This document shows positions 12,586 through 24,200 of a stretch of DNA of 64,000 bases, one piece after another (position 1 is the stretch's first letter; every line of letters starts with the position of its first letter). Origin of the DNA: Gambelia wislizenii (Eukaryota > Chordata > Lepidosauria > Squamata > Crotaphytidae). A program made the translations under genes and the position numbers. The stretch covers positions 62,461,001 to 62,525,000 of the forward strand of contig JAUMIR010000005.1 in assembly GCA_030847615.1 (NCBI GenBank), in the 5' to 3' direction. Below the pieces are notes generated by a model, which saw nothing but the letters and a program-made list of their open reading frames with translations, did no database searches and was not told the DNA's origin.

Positions 12586-12669
12586 GCTTCTCAATCATAC
12601 TGTTCTTGTATTGATGGTAACTGTTTTTCTGTCACTCATCTTACAGTATATTTTGTATTTTGCAATGTA

Positions 12670-12890
12670 CTGTTGTTCCTTCATATTCGCTGGGGTTTGA
12701 TTCCAGGACCCCCCTTGGATACCAAAATCCAGGAATACTCAAGTCACATTATATGCAATGGCACAGCAAAATGGTATCTCCTATATAAGATGGCAAAATC
12801 AAGGTTTGCTTATTATTTTTTAAGAATATTTTAAAGCCATGAATAATTAAATCCGTGGATACCAAATCTGTGGATACAGAGGGACAACTG
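12670..12890 (+). mobile_element. Tigger/pogo-like MITE
   Basis: Ends ctgttgttccttcatattcg and acagagggacaactg are imperfect inverted repeats, flanked by TA at 12668-12669 and 12891-12892. Interior has the family's ggataccaaaatccagg and ttatataagatggcaaaatc phrases. Inserted near the end of DIRS copy 1. Confidence 0.88.
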
Positions 12891-13123
12891 TACTATGATT
12901 GCTTTACTCAGCACTCTGAATGCTTGATTATTTTATTACAAAGATTCCTTCTTTTCCCATTCATGGGTATTTTTTTTCAATACAGATGTTGTTTTTTGCC
13001 ATAACATACTGTAGTGTTGTTTTTATTTCATTAGGTCTGAAGGGTATCTGCATGACACTCCTGCTTCCTTTAGGGCGTAACTTACTAAACACCCAATTGT
13101 GATTCATAGAAACCACAATGAAG

Positions 13124-13416
13124 AAGGACAGGTTACTTACCTGTAACTGTAGTTCTTCAAGTGGTCATCTGTGAAATCACACAAACCCACCCAACCACCC
13201 CTCTTGTGTCCTGTTGTACCTTGGTCATTTTGATGCTGCTTAGGTGGTGGACATGGAACTGAAATGATTTTGGCAGTAAGGCTATTATATAGTGCTTGGA
13301 AATGGGGGGGGGTTACCACCAAAAAGGCCTTACATAGAATGTTCTAGACTGTTCTGAAGGCTGCTATGTGCAGGTGCAGAATACCCAGTGGTGTGATTTC
13401 ACAGATGACCACTTGA
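13124..13416 (+). repeat. DIRS copy 1 internal complementary region and truncated 3' terminal repeat
   Basis: 13124-13182 (gacaggttacttacctgtaa, then cttcaagtggtcatctgtga) and 13391-13416 (ggtgtgatttcacagatgac) are inverted relative to each other. By comparison with DIRS copy 2 the first block is the reverse complement of the element's 3' terminus, the rest of which is missing after 13416. Confidence 0.65.
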
Positions 13417-13899
13417 CACAGATAGAAATCCTCTCCCTCCTGCAGCCGCCCCTGCCCCACAAAAAAACAAAACAAAAACCTGCTCTGGAAGTCTAGCACA
13501 TCCGGATACGTTTTTTTGGCTGTAGAGAAGGCTGCTGAAGGAAAGTGCTGAAAACCCCTATTCTCCTGTGACATCATATTGGATGTGGTCAGTGCAGTGT
13601 ATTTATTTATTTAAGACATGCCGCCCTGCCTATCCCATTTCAAAGTTGCTCATAGTAGCTAAAAAAATTAAAATAAAAGCAGCACATTGACAAGTAGCAG
13701 AAGACAATAACTACAATTAAGCAAAAACAAAGTGAAATACTTAATTAAAGAAAAACGTCTGAATATTCTTTGAGGAAAAAACAGTGACAGCTATCATGCA
13801 AACAGAGTCCGCAATATTCAGAGCATGTTTTCTGTTTTTTTAAAGCATCACTGCTGCTGCTTGCTCCAAATTCATCAAGCGGCTAGGTTCATACACAAG
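13417..13899. other. Unclassified; short retroposon-tail-like patch
   Basis: atttatttatttaagacatgccgccctgcc at about 13600 resembles common reptile LINE/SINE 3' tails read backwards. Nothing else recognised. Confidence 0.35.
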
Positions 13900-14700
13900 A
13901 CTTTGCACATATATTTGGGTGTATAAGACGACCCCCCCAATTTTTAAGTTAAAATATAGAGTTTGCCCCCCACTGTCCAGCCAGCCACGGACTGGAAAGC
14001 CTGTCCCCCACCAGCCAGCCAGCTCAGTGGCTGTAGATGATGGAATAGCCTGTGAAATTAAAGGACTGAGAACAGCTAAAAAAGCATGGGATACTTTGAA
14101 AAATCTCTGTGGTGTTCGATCTTTGGAAAGTAAGGTTGCATTAATAATGAAGTTGGTTAATATGAAGCTATCAAATCCCAAATTTTTGAATGAGCACATT
14201 AATGATTTTAGAGCCACATTGGCAGACTTGCAAACTCCTGGAGAGGAAATCCCCAAAGCTATGCAAATGGGAATCTTCCTGGCAAGTTTACCAAAATACA
14301 ATCCCATAATAAATACCTTGCAATTAAAGAATGATTTAACTCTGCTAGAAGCTTTTATTCAGATAAGAGAATTTCACCATAGACAAAACTTGATGCAAAA
14401 TGATAAGTTGAATCCAGAAATTCTAATTTTAGGCTAACTTGTGCTGAAAAGAAACTGCTTTTCTTTTCTCCTGAGCTAAATGGAGGGCAATTTAACACTT
14501 CAAAGGCAAGGCAGTCATTCTCACAGGAGGGGGAAGGATCTGCTGGGAAAACTACCCAGGCAATTTAACACTTCAAAGACAAGGCAGTCATTCTCACAGC
14601 AGGGGAAGAATAATCTGCTGGGCATATAAGATGACCCCTCACTTTTGAGGAGATTTTCAAGTGTTAATAAGCAGTCTTATACGCAGGAACATACGGTAGA
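13900..14700. mobile_element. MITE-like element with internal Copia-like gag remnant
   Basis: The left end has gggtgtataagacgaccccc and the right end cataagatgacccctcactt and cagtcttatacgcaggaaca, phrases of one non-autonomous DNA transposon (hAT-like by recollection). Between them lies an unrelated 400 bp coding-like stretch. A 40-mer starting caatttaacacttcaaaggc is repeated about 66 bp apart (14488 and 14552). Confidence 0.6.
14032..14437 (+). pseudogene. Copia-like gag (UBN2-type) fragment
   Basis: The open frame reads GLRTAKKAWDTLKNLCGV, then SKVALIMKLVNMKL, FLNEHINDFRATLADL, GEEIPKAMQMGIFLASLPK. The order AKKAWDTLKNL - EHINDFRATLADLQ - GEEI - LLASLP matches the Ty1/Copia gag/UBN2 fold. 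No zinc knuckle, protease or RT follows. The first 38 codons of the open frame belong to the flanking MITE, giving an artificial fusion. Confidence 0.75.
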
Positions 14701-15096
14701 TATCTGTAAGAGTTCTTCCTATTTTGAATATAAGCGCCTCAGATTTAAAAATCATATTGTGTTTAGGCAACAGGAACAGCACTAAGCCTGTGTATGAATA
14801 TGACTGAATTCTCCTGCAAGTATATGGGCCTACAGTGATCTTCTTGTCACATGGGTGGAGTGTATGTTCTAGGAAGGCTCTGTTATGATAACAGGTATGG
14901 GTGCCAGATATAACAGTGAGTACATGTATACTTGAAATCTTTCTAGTTTGAGTGGAAAGCAGTCTTTACCTGAGGAAATAGGTTGATGTGGACTTCAGAA
15001 ATATTTGTAAAATATAATAATTCTACCTATTTAAGTGTTTGTCAATACATGACTTTGTAAGCATGTAAGACTACTATTTGTTTATCTTTTCAACAG
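14701..15096. other. Intron upstream of first visible exon
   Basis: No feature other than the acceptor at 15091-15096. Confidence 0.4.
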
Positions 15097-15168
15097 GCCC
15101 TTAGTGTTACAGAAACTCTGATCAAGCCTCTGGAAAGGTTCAGAAAAGAACATCTTGGTGCTGTTAAG
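15097..15168 (+). CDS. ARHGAP10: ARHGAP10 exon: BAR domain, helix segment
   Basis: Twenty-four codons in phase 0, from a caacag acceptor to a gt donor. It reads [18 protein letters not shown] then HLGAVK, matching the ARHGAP10 BAR domain just after the usual EQREIM junction. This is the most 5' exon I can identify. The preceding exon, which should encode the FIGDAV...EQREIM region, was not found in the 15 kb upstream. Confidence 0.92.
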
Positions 15169-15192
15169 GTTTGTTAACATTTGCCTTTTGTA

Positions 15193-15233
<41 letters not shown>

Positions 15234-18200
15234 TTATGTGTGCATGGAACAGAAATGAAGCGATGATGACGATATCCTAAATATACTTAGAATCATAGAA
15301 TCATAGAATTGCAGAGTTGGAAGAGACCACGAGGGCCATGCAGTCCAACCCCCTGCCACGCAGGAAATCTTGATCAAAGCATCCCCGACAGATGGCCATC
15401 CAGCCTCTGTTTAAAGACCTCCAAGGAAGGAGACCCCACCACGCTCCGAGGGAGTGTGTTCCACTGCTGAACAGCTCTTACTGTCAAAAAGTTCCTCCTC
15501 ATGTTGAGGTGGAATCTCTGTTCCTGGAGCTTGCATCCATTGCTCCGTGTTCCAGTCTCTGGAGCAGCAGAAAACAAGCCTGCTCCATCCTCAGCGTGGC
15601 ATCCCTTCAAATACTTAAACAGGGCTATCATATCGCCTCTTAACCGTCTTTTCCAGGCTAAACATACCCAGCTCCAAAAGTCTCTCCTCATAAGGCATCG
15701 TTTCCAGACCTTTCGCCATTTTAGTTGCCCTTCTCTGGACACGCTCCAATTTGTCAATATCCTTTTTTAATTGTGGTGCCCAGAACTGGACACAGTATTC
15801 TAAATGAGGTCTGACCAAGGCAGAATAGAGTGGCACTATTACTTCCCTTGATCTAGACACTATACTTCTATTGATACAGCCCAAAATCACATTGGCCTTT
15901 TTAGCACTAAAGATTGAGCCATAAACCTACTTCTGAGTAAGGATATGTAGGATGATGCAGTAACTTGTTGATTTGACTTTAAGTAGTTTGGTGACATTGC
16001 CGGTTCCCCCTCCCCAAATGCTAATTATTTTAATATAAGTACTTAACACTTTCATCAGTGTCCTTATAAGAGGCATTCCTTTTGCCTCATATAGGAAGGA
16101 GTGCCTCTTCTGAATTGCTGTGAAACAAAACTTGTTTTTTCTTCAGAATTATTGTTTTTGTTCATTTACATATTTATGCAAATATAATAAATTAATTGAT
16201 TTAAATCTACAGGTTAAACTTATGATGTATTGTTATTTTTTCAATTGAGTGACAAATATGAAATATAGCATGTATAAGTCACAACATGGTGTCCAATCTG
16301 TGTATACATTTCCCCTGGATTTTAATGTTTGTAGAGTAATACTTTTTCATTTTAATTGATAAATTTAATAATAGTGTGATAATTAATTCTCAAGTAATAT
16401 TAGTTTTTTTATTTTTGCTTTTCATATTTTGATAAAACAAAACGTTGACTAGATTTCCAGAGTTCCTCCCATAAACAAAGCCAAAATGAGCATGCACTCA
16501 AAGTAAATATAAACTATGCATTTTTTAAAAAAAACCCATAAGAATACATGCAATTATCCATTAATTATAACACTACTGCTTTTGCCGTAAGTTTGCATTT
16601 ATGAAGAAGTTATTTAAAAAAGCTCGTTTACTTTAAAGAATTAATGGTTACATAACACAGTAAGAGAAAATGTGGTGTTTTCACAGCTTAAATGTTCTTG
16701 CAATTTAAAATACTTACAGGATGAAAAGAAGAAGTTTGATAAAGAAACAGAAAAGAACTACAGTTTATTAGACAAGCATTTAAATATGTCTGCTAAGAAG
16801 AAAGAAACTCAGCTATTGGAGGTATTGCTTTACTATTTTGTCAAAGATATTCATCCTCTTACTGGAGAAAATGTAATTTCAAAATGTGATTCTCTTGAAA
16901 TTAAATTACTAGCATCTAATTTTCTTTTAGAGTCATGCTAAGTACCACAGACAGTCTGAAACTGGAAGTAACTGGACGATCACTTCTGTATTTGAAAAAG
17001 AGCTGTTACAGGCCTCTAAAAGCTCTTCTTCCCCCAATGTCCTTAAAATGGGAAATTAAGCCCCTTTGAGGAGTGTAGGGGAGATAATTCTCCATATGGG
17101 GCCACATCCTTTTTTTTTTTCTTGTGAAGGTCCTGAGGGCTTCATGTAGGCATGTGGGCCATGGCCTGCCCAATTCCCAACTCTGTTTTATACGAGGAAA
17201 CATATATAGTAGAAATTGAACCTACCAGTGCATAAAACTCTTTGGCTTATATACCATAAACATAGTGAATGTGCACTCAAGAGCATGTCAGTACTGCAGG
17301 TGTATTTAATATATTTATGTTTGGATTCAGAACACAAATATATTGGGTAGTTAATTTTAGTTAGTGGTAAGTCAGTATTATTTGTATGAATGCATAGTAT
17401 ATGTTTTAATGAAGTAAAAACTGAGCTTCTTGTATTGCTGATGGGAGAAATTTGTGCAAATTAAGTGCTCTTTTGTATTGTTCACTTGATTTATTTACTT
17501 TATCTGCTCATTATGGAGATTACAAATTGTTGAAATCTAAAAGGAGCTCAGCTCATTAGTTAACATAACAATTTTGTTTGGCTATAGTATGTTGCATTTA
17601 TTAAACACTCCAGACTCTTAATGCAAAAGATAGACTAATCTTTTAGATAATGAACAGTATGGAAATCTATTTTGTTTCAGAATTACCTCATGATAAAATT
17701 ATACCATTTCCATAGTCTTTTCTGTCGGATTGTGGCATCTATACTAGATATGTTTCTGCACCTGTCTACAATGGATATAGGAACTGTAAAACAATATTTT
17801 CTTTATGCAGGCAGACATCCTAGTGGAGCAAACCCGAAAACATTTCTATGAGCTATCACTTGAATATGTGTGTAAACTACAAGAGATACAAGAACGGAAG
17901 AAATTTGAGTTTGTAGAACCTGTAAGTAGTGAATAATCTCCATAAGAAAAAAAATTAGGATGAAAGTACAGTTTCATGTAGCAGAGTTCTGCCATAAAAT
18001 CTAGATATGTGTACTTCAGCAGAAAGCAAAGTTAATGATTCTTAGTTAAGCTAATCTTACTACAAGTTTTTTTCCTTTGCAAAGTGAAGAGATGTGAAGT
18101 TTATGAGTAAGCCATCCTTATACATACACACAACCACGAGGGAGTTACTTATGTAGTGATCCCACACTTTTGAGATAAAGGCATATCAGAGCCAAGTGGG

Positions 18201-21200
18201 TGGTGTATTCATGGTATCAACATTCTGCAGCAAAATAACCAGTGTGATTTAGTATGTATTTGAGGTAGATCTAAAGCTTAGTGAAACCAAACTTAAGCCC
18301 AGGAGAAGCATTACATTTTTTCATTTTTTAATATTGTTTCCTTTTAGATATTTCTACTCTATTGTAAGATAGTTGTTTTTGCATTAGGAGTACAGTATTA
18401 AGTATCTATATGAGCTGTGAATTTTTTTATGATTCTGGATACTACTAGGAACTGAGCTGTATTGTGCTATGCTACGTTGTAATTGCAGCAAGATGAGCTT
18501 AGGCTTTTCTGATAATAAAACATATGATAAGAAAAAATTAAAAAACCATCCGTTTACTATATGGGCTAAAAAAATACATATTCTTATTGTATTCTAGGTC
18601 CTGTCTTTTTTTCAGGGTATGTTCACTTTCTACCATCAGGGTTATGAGCTTGCCAAAGATTTTAACCACTACAAAATGGCTCTACAGATCAATATCCAGA
18701 ATGTAAGTGAAGGTACCCCTTTTAATTTGAATTAAAAAAAAAACAGTTAAAATATGGTTCAGTGCATCTTGTTTGCGCTTATTGAATTTTTTGGGAGGGG
18801 GGATTTCTGTAATAGGAAGTGATCTTCTGGAGAAGTTATAGGTGATTTAATGCCATCTTCAGGTTAATAAGTGGTATGGCTTGTTAAGCCTTTATGCAAT
18901 ACTTCTGCCACCTATTATTGCATGTTTCAATCATGAAAAAATGAAAAAGAAATAGATATTTTTATCATTGTCTATATTGTGTACATGCAAGTTCATGCAA
19001 ATTTTTCATGAATACACTTTGTTTTTTTGTTTTTAAAAACAAGAAACAGTCATATGAAGTGTGTACCTTTGCAGGCAGATTTATACAGTGGACTTTGCAT
19101 AATGCACTTGTGTTATTTTTAAAGAATGACCCCAAATCCAGAATTCTTTCTCATAGTCTACTGTAGTCTGTATACTGCTGTCTGTATTCTTTGTCATATT
19201 TTGATACTGCAGTAGAATATGTGATTCACTGTGGCAGTGCGCTATAAGAAGTCTTCTTGTAGAGTAGCTCATAGAGAAGCACTAATTCATTTTTCCTTCT
19301 TCTCATGGCTCTTCAAACAAGTCATCAAGATTCTTTCCAAGAATAAAGTAAATAGTGTAACAATATCATGTTTCTGTTGATTATGTGATGTCACCTAAAA
19401 TATGTAGTTGTGTCATAGGTATTAGTGATTGAATCAGGGAAGTGGAACTGATTTTAGCAGAGTCATCACTTGACAATTCTTAGTGAGTGGGTGCCAGTAT
19501 GGTGTTAAATCATTCTGTTGCCTAGTACGAGTTAACGGACATAGGGATTTATTTCGGCTACTTTGAGATGTTTCAGTTGTTCCTTTTATATAAAAGAACT
19601 GAAACACTCTAGAGATACAATGTTAAGGTTAATATGTCCAGAAGTGGATTTTCGTACAATAAAAAAATTAAGGTGTCCTTTCCCCGCACCCTTCTCAGTT
19701 TCATTATGCTTTCTTTGAACTAGGTACCATCTTATATATGTTGCCAGGTGAGGTAGCATTATATCAGCATATCAGAAGTAGTTTCAGAATTGATCATTCT
19801 GTAATCTCTTTTTTCCCCCCTCTAAAAAAAGTGCACAGAGACATTTTATTTTGCTTAATGTTCTTCTGTGGTCTAGTGTTGCTGCGATTTCAAATTTTAC
19901 CTCCATAAAATGACAGAAACCGCCAATTTGTTCTTAGAATTGTCAGGAACCAAGAGTAAAATTCCCTTTGTTTTCTTTCCTTCTTTAGATATACTTTGTT
20001 GACTGTTTTAAATTATAAAGTAATGTCTAAAATCTTCTCTTATATAGACAAGAAATCGTTTTGAGGGAGCAAGGTCAGAAGTAGAAGAACTCATGAATAA
20101 AATCAAGCTAAATCCTCAGGAACATAAAAGAGCCAATCAGTTTACAATGGAAGGTTACCTTTATGTGCAGGAGAAAAGTAAGAGACTTTTTATTCTTCTC
20201 TTATAACCTGTTGAATCTAAGTGCTGAGAGTACTCAAGGTGTCTCAGTCCCATCAGCTTTACAGTTACGATTGGTGGGAACATGAGGGAGGACCTTCTCA
20301 ATGGCTACTCTTGCATTTTGGAACTCATTCACCAGGATGGCTAGAGTGGCCACCTCCTTGCTGTCCTTTTGGCAACAGGCAAAGACTTTAGTCAGATATA
20401 CTTTTAACAAAGGGATGTAAGTGCTCTATTGGTTTTAAATCATATTGTGTAACTTTAAAAAGTTATTGTCATTTCCAGCTTATGCCGACCTTAAAATGAA
20501 CCTATCATGGGTTTTCCCATGTTTGTTTGTTCAGAGGGGGTTTGCCTTAACCTTCCTCTGAAAATGTAACTTACTCAAGGTCACCAAGTGGGTTTCCATG
20601 ACTGAGCAGGAATTCGAACCCTTGTCTCCAGAGTTGTAGCCTAGTGCACAAGCCTCTACACCATTCTGTCTTCAGTATATAAAGTATATAATACGCTTAT
20701 AGTTTAATTCAGTTTTAATGTTGACTTTTTGTATATTTTTAATTGCATTTTTTTTTAGTGTGTAAGCTGTCTTGAGTCCAAGTGCTGGGAAAAAGGCAGA
20801 ATATAAAGTTAATACAGTACAACCCATGTATCTGCAGAGGATACATTCCCGGACTTACCATGGATACCAGAAACTGCAGATAATAGCAAACCCTATTAAA
20901 ATGAACAGCTTCTGGCCCAAGTATACCATAGAGTCATGCTGGATGACCTAGAGATCCCTACAAGAACACCTCTCTTGGCATCTTCTAGGTCCTCCAGTGC
21001 GACTCTGTGGCCAATTTCCATCAGAAGCATACCAAAGAATCGCACTGGAGGACCTAGAAGATGCCTAGAGAGACCCTTTTTTCCCAGATGCATATATGGG
21101 GGTTGTACTGTAGTAGAAACAACAACCATAATAATAATGTATATCATACTAAAAATGGAGGGAGGTGGGAGCAGAATGTTCTTTATGCTGACAATACAGT

Positions 21201-24200
21201 GTTAATTAGCTTGCACTTTGGGAATAACTTAGGGAGCTCACGAAGCAACTCCTTACTTCACATCCTTCACATTTCCAACCCCCCAGGAGACATTTCCCCC
21301 TCCCCCAATACACTCCCAATACCTTGAAAAGAATGCCTATAAATTCTCTGGATGGTGAGAGGAGGAATCCAATTCTGATGCTTACACTTGGGTATGCCCC
21401 TCCACCACCCAGAGCTTAGGTAGGAGAATTCCAACTGATCATGTGACCCCTTTGGGCCGTTGGCTCCTCCCCCCTCTCAGCCATTGTCTGGCCAGTTTTT
21501 TCTCCTGCCTCACCCAGAGCGGAGCGAAATCTGGTTCCTCCCGGCTAACCCTTGCTTTCCATTTTCCTTTCCATTCTCCCTTGTCTTCCATTGTTTCCTT
21601 TTTTCCTTGCTCTATTCCTCGCTCGAGTTCCTTCCCTTAGCTACACCTAGGGAAAAAAATCCTCTTTCTTCTCCTCTTCCTTCTTTTGCTCCCCTTACCT
21701 TATGGCCCCCGCCGGGCAGAAAGCCAAGGATAAGAAGAAGCAGCCCCTTTTGGAGAAGGGGGATTCTGGCCAGGCCGCTCCGCCGCTAGCTGATAGCATG
21801 CAGGCGTTGAGTGCCACCATGGATGGGAAGGTGCCCATGCCGCAGAGCCATGCTCCGCAGGCACCGGGGACACAGGCCGCACCTGGAGCGGCCCAGACCT
21901 CCAATCCCCAGAGCCAAGCTCAGCAGGAGGAGGACGACGACCGGACCTCCACTCCGGCCTCCCTTCTGACCAGAGAGCCAGCACTGGATCCGCAGGACAG
22001 AGAAGTAGTTGCGGATTAGTCTGGGGGGGCTTCGGAGGAGGAGGAAGGGGGGCTAACGGAGTCCCTTGGGGACCTGCAGGATGGGGACGAGAGCAGCGCG
22101 GGGGAAGGATCCTCTGCGGAGAAGGGAGATTCCTCCGACAGGCCACTCCACATGGCAACAGCGACCGGTTCCAGCGGAGGTCGCCATCTTGGGGGTTCCG
22201 GGGATTCCCTTAAGGGTAAACCCAGTGGAGCCAGGAGCAGGATCAAAGGGGACCTGGCCAGGGCAGCCTGTGCGGCCGCTGATAGAAAAGCACTTCAGGT
22301 GGCGAAACAAGCTTTCACTGAGGTATTCGCGACAAGGCGGGCGGATCGGCCCGCCGGCAAGCGCAGGGTCCCCTTTGGATCCCCGGAGCGCAGCAAGTCT
22401 AGCGCCAAACGGAGGCCTAAGGCCACTCAAACGACACGGGAGCCTGGGAAATCTCCACGGCCGGCAGCCGGTGTCAGCTCCCTGTTATTGGAAGCAGTAT
22501 GCATCCTCAGGGAGCAGGAAGACGGGGGAAGCCCAGATGACGAAGATCCAGGCCCAAGCGGCCTTCACCTGAAGCGCCACTCTAAGCGCAAGGCACCCCC
22601 TCCCCCCACTCCTCGGGGGATTCGGAGCATTCTTCAGTGGAAGACTGTCCCCTGCAGTCCCTTCAGGACCCGGACATCCACCGCGGGGACGAGGATCAGG
22701 AGCGGGAGGAAGGTGAATGGTCAGACTCCGAAACCCCCAAAGAAGGGCCTTCAGAGAGGCTGTTTCACCTGGAGGATTTTGAACCTCTCTTGTCAAAGGC
22801 AATTTCTATTCTGGGCCTTCCAAAGCAACAAGCTCTTTCGAGTCAGGCTTTGGAGGAGTACAGCCAGAGAACAGAGGCCGTCTTAGGTTTGCCCAAGGCT
22901 CCTGGCTGGGAAGTTCCCTTCCCTTCCATCTTCAACCAAGTGTTGAAGGCCGAATGGGACAAACCCCTTCAGGGCAAGAAAGGGACGTTGCTGGCACAGA
23001 AGATCTATTCGCCAGCCAAGGCTGTTCTGGACAGGCTGAAGGTTCCGGCTATTGACACGCTGGTGTCATCGCTGGTCTCCAGGGCCCTTGCTCCATGTGA
23101 TGGGGATGGCTTCCTTAAGGACACCAAGGAAAAAAGGATGGAAGGGGCCCTCAAGAAGACACATGAGGCCGCGGCCCTTGCAATTAGGGCCTCCACTGCA
23201 GGATCCTTGACGGCCAGAGCATCCTCCTGTGGTTGGAGGACTCTCTCCAGGACCGCATCTTGGACAGGCTATCCTTACAACAGTCCCTGGCCAAGGTCTA
23301 TGTAGCCATGCAATTCATAGCGGACGCCACTCTGGACACAGTGACATTTACCTCCAGAGCAATGGCTGCAGCCACCGTGGCAAGATGCTTGGTCTGGCTC
23401 CGCCACTGTGATGCAGACACTCAGTCCAGGGCGAGCCTAGCAACTGCCCCATTCAAAGGAGGCCTTCTATTTGGTGAAGAAGCCTTGAAAAACATTCTGG
23501 TAGAAACTAAGGAAAAGAAGGCAATGCCGGTGCTATCCAAGAAGCCTGAGAGAAGACCAACAAAAAGGCCAGGAACACTATCAGTTCAGAGCGCTACCCT
23601 TCGGGCTGGCCTTGGCCTCAAGGGTTTTCACCAAGATCCTGGTGGCGATAGTGGGACACCTAGGCTTCAGGGAATACACCTTTACCCATACCTGGACGAC
23701 ATCCTTCTAAGGGCTGCCTCCGCCCAGCGAGCTCTCAGGGATCTACAAGCCACGATACAGTGCCTTCAGGATCACGGATTCCTCTTCACCTGGGCAGAAG
23801 GGACAGTGGCGTCGTTAACGGCCAGGCACATTCAGGGCTCAGACAACGCGACAGCAGATTATCTAAGCAGGCACGTCATCCTCCCAGGGTAATGGACACT
23901 TCACCCTCAGGTCTTCGCTCAGATTCAGGTCAAGTTCGGGTGGCTGGAGGTGGACATGTTTGCCTCGGCCTCCAACGCCAAGCTACCAAGGTTCTTTACG
24001 AGGTTCCCTCACCACAGGGCAGAGGGAGTAGACGCTTTCCAGGGGACCTGGCCGTCGGGTCTCCTCTATCTGTTCCCTCCCATCCCGTTGATTGCCAAGA
24101 CAATCCGGAAGGTGAGGGAGCAGAGGGCCCAAGCAGTCTTAGTGGCCCCTCGTTGGCCCCGGCGTCCATGGTTCTCAGACCTCAAGGACTTGTCTCAGGG

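Larger units (their letters stand above)
9300..13416 (+). mobile_element. Decayed DIRS-type retrotransposon (copy 1)
   Basis: In order: a Ser/Arg-rich gag-like stretch (about 9435-9660), gag core (10289-10645, KKFYASAALGLHV), reverse-transcriptase start (KKDGG near 11174, then GDWLATLNFKDTCFHIDI near 11287-11340), pol C-terminus, tyrosine recombinase (11590-12585) and an inverted pair cttcaagtggtcatctgtga (13157) / gtgtgatttcacagatgacc (13391) forming the 3' internal complementary region plus terminal repeat. A Tigger-like MITE interrupts it at 12670-12890. Many frameshifts and stops; inactive. Confidence 0.75.
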
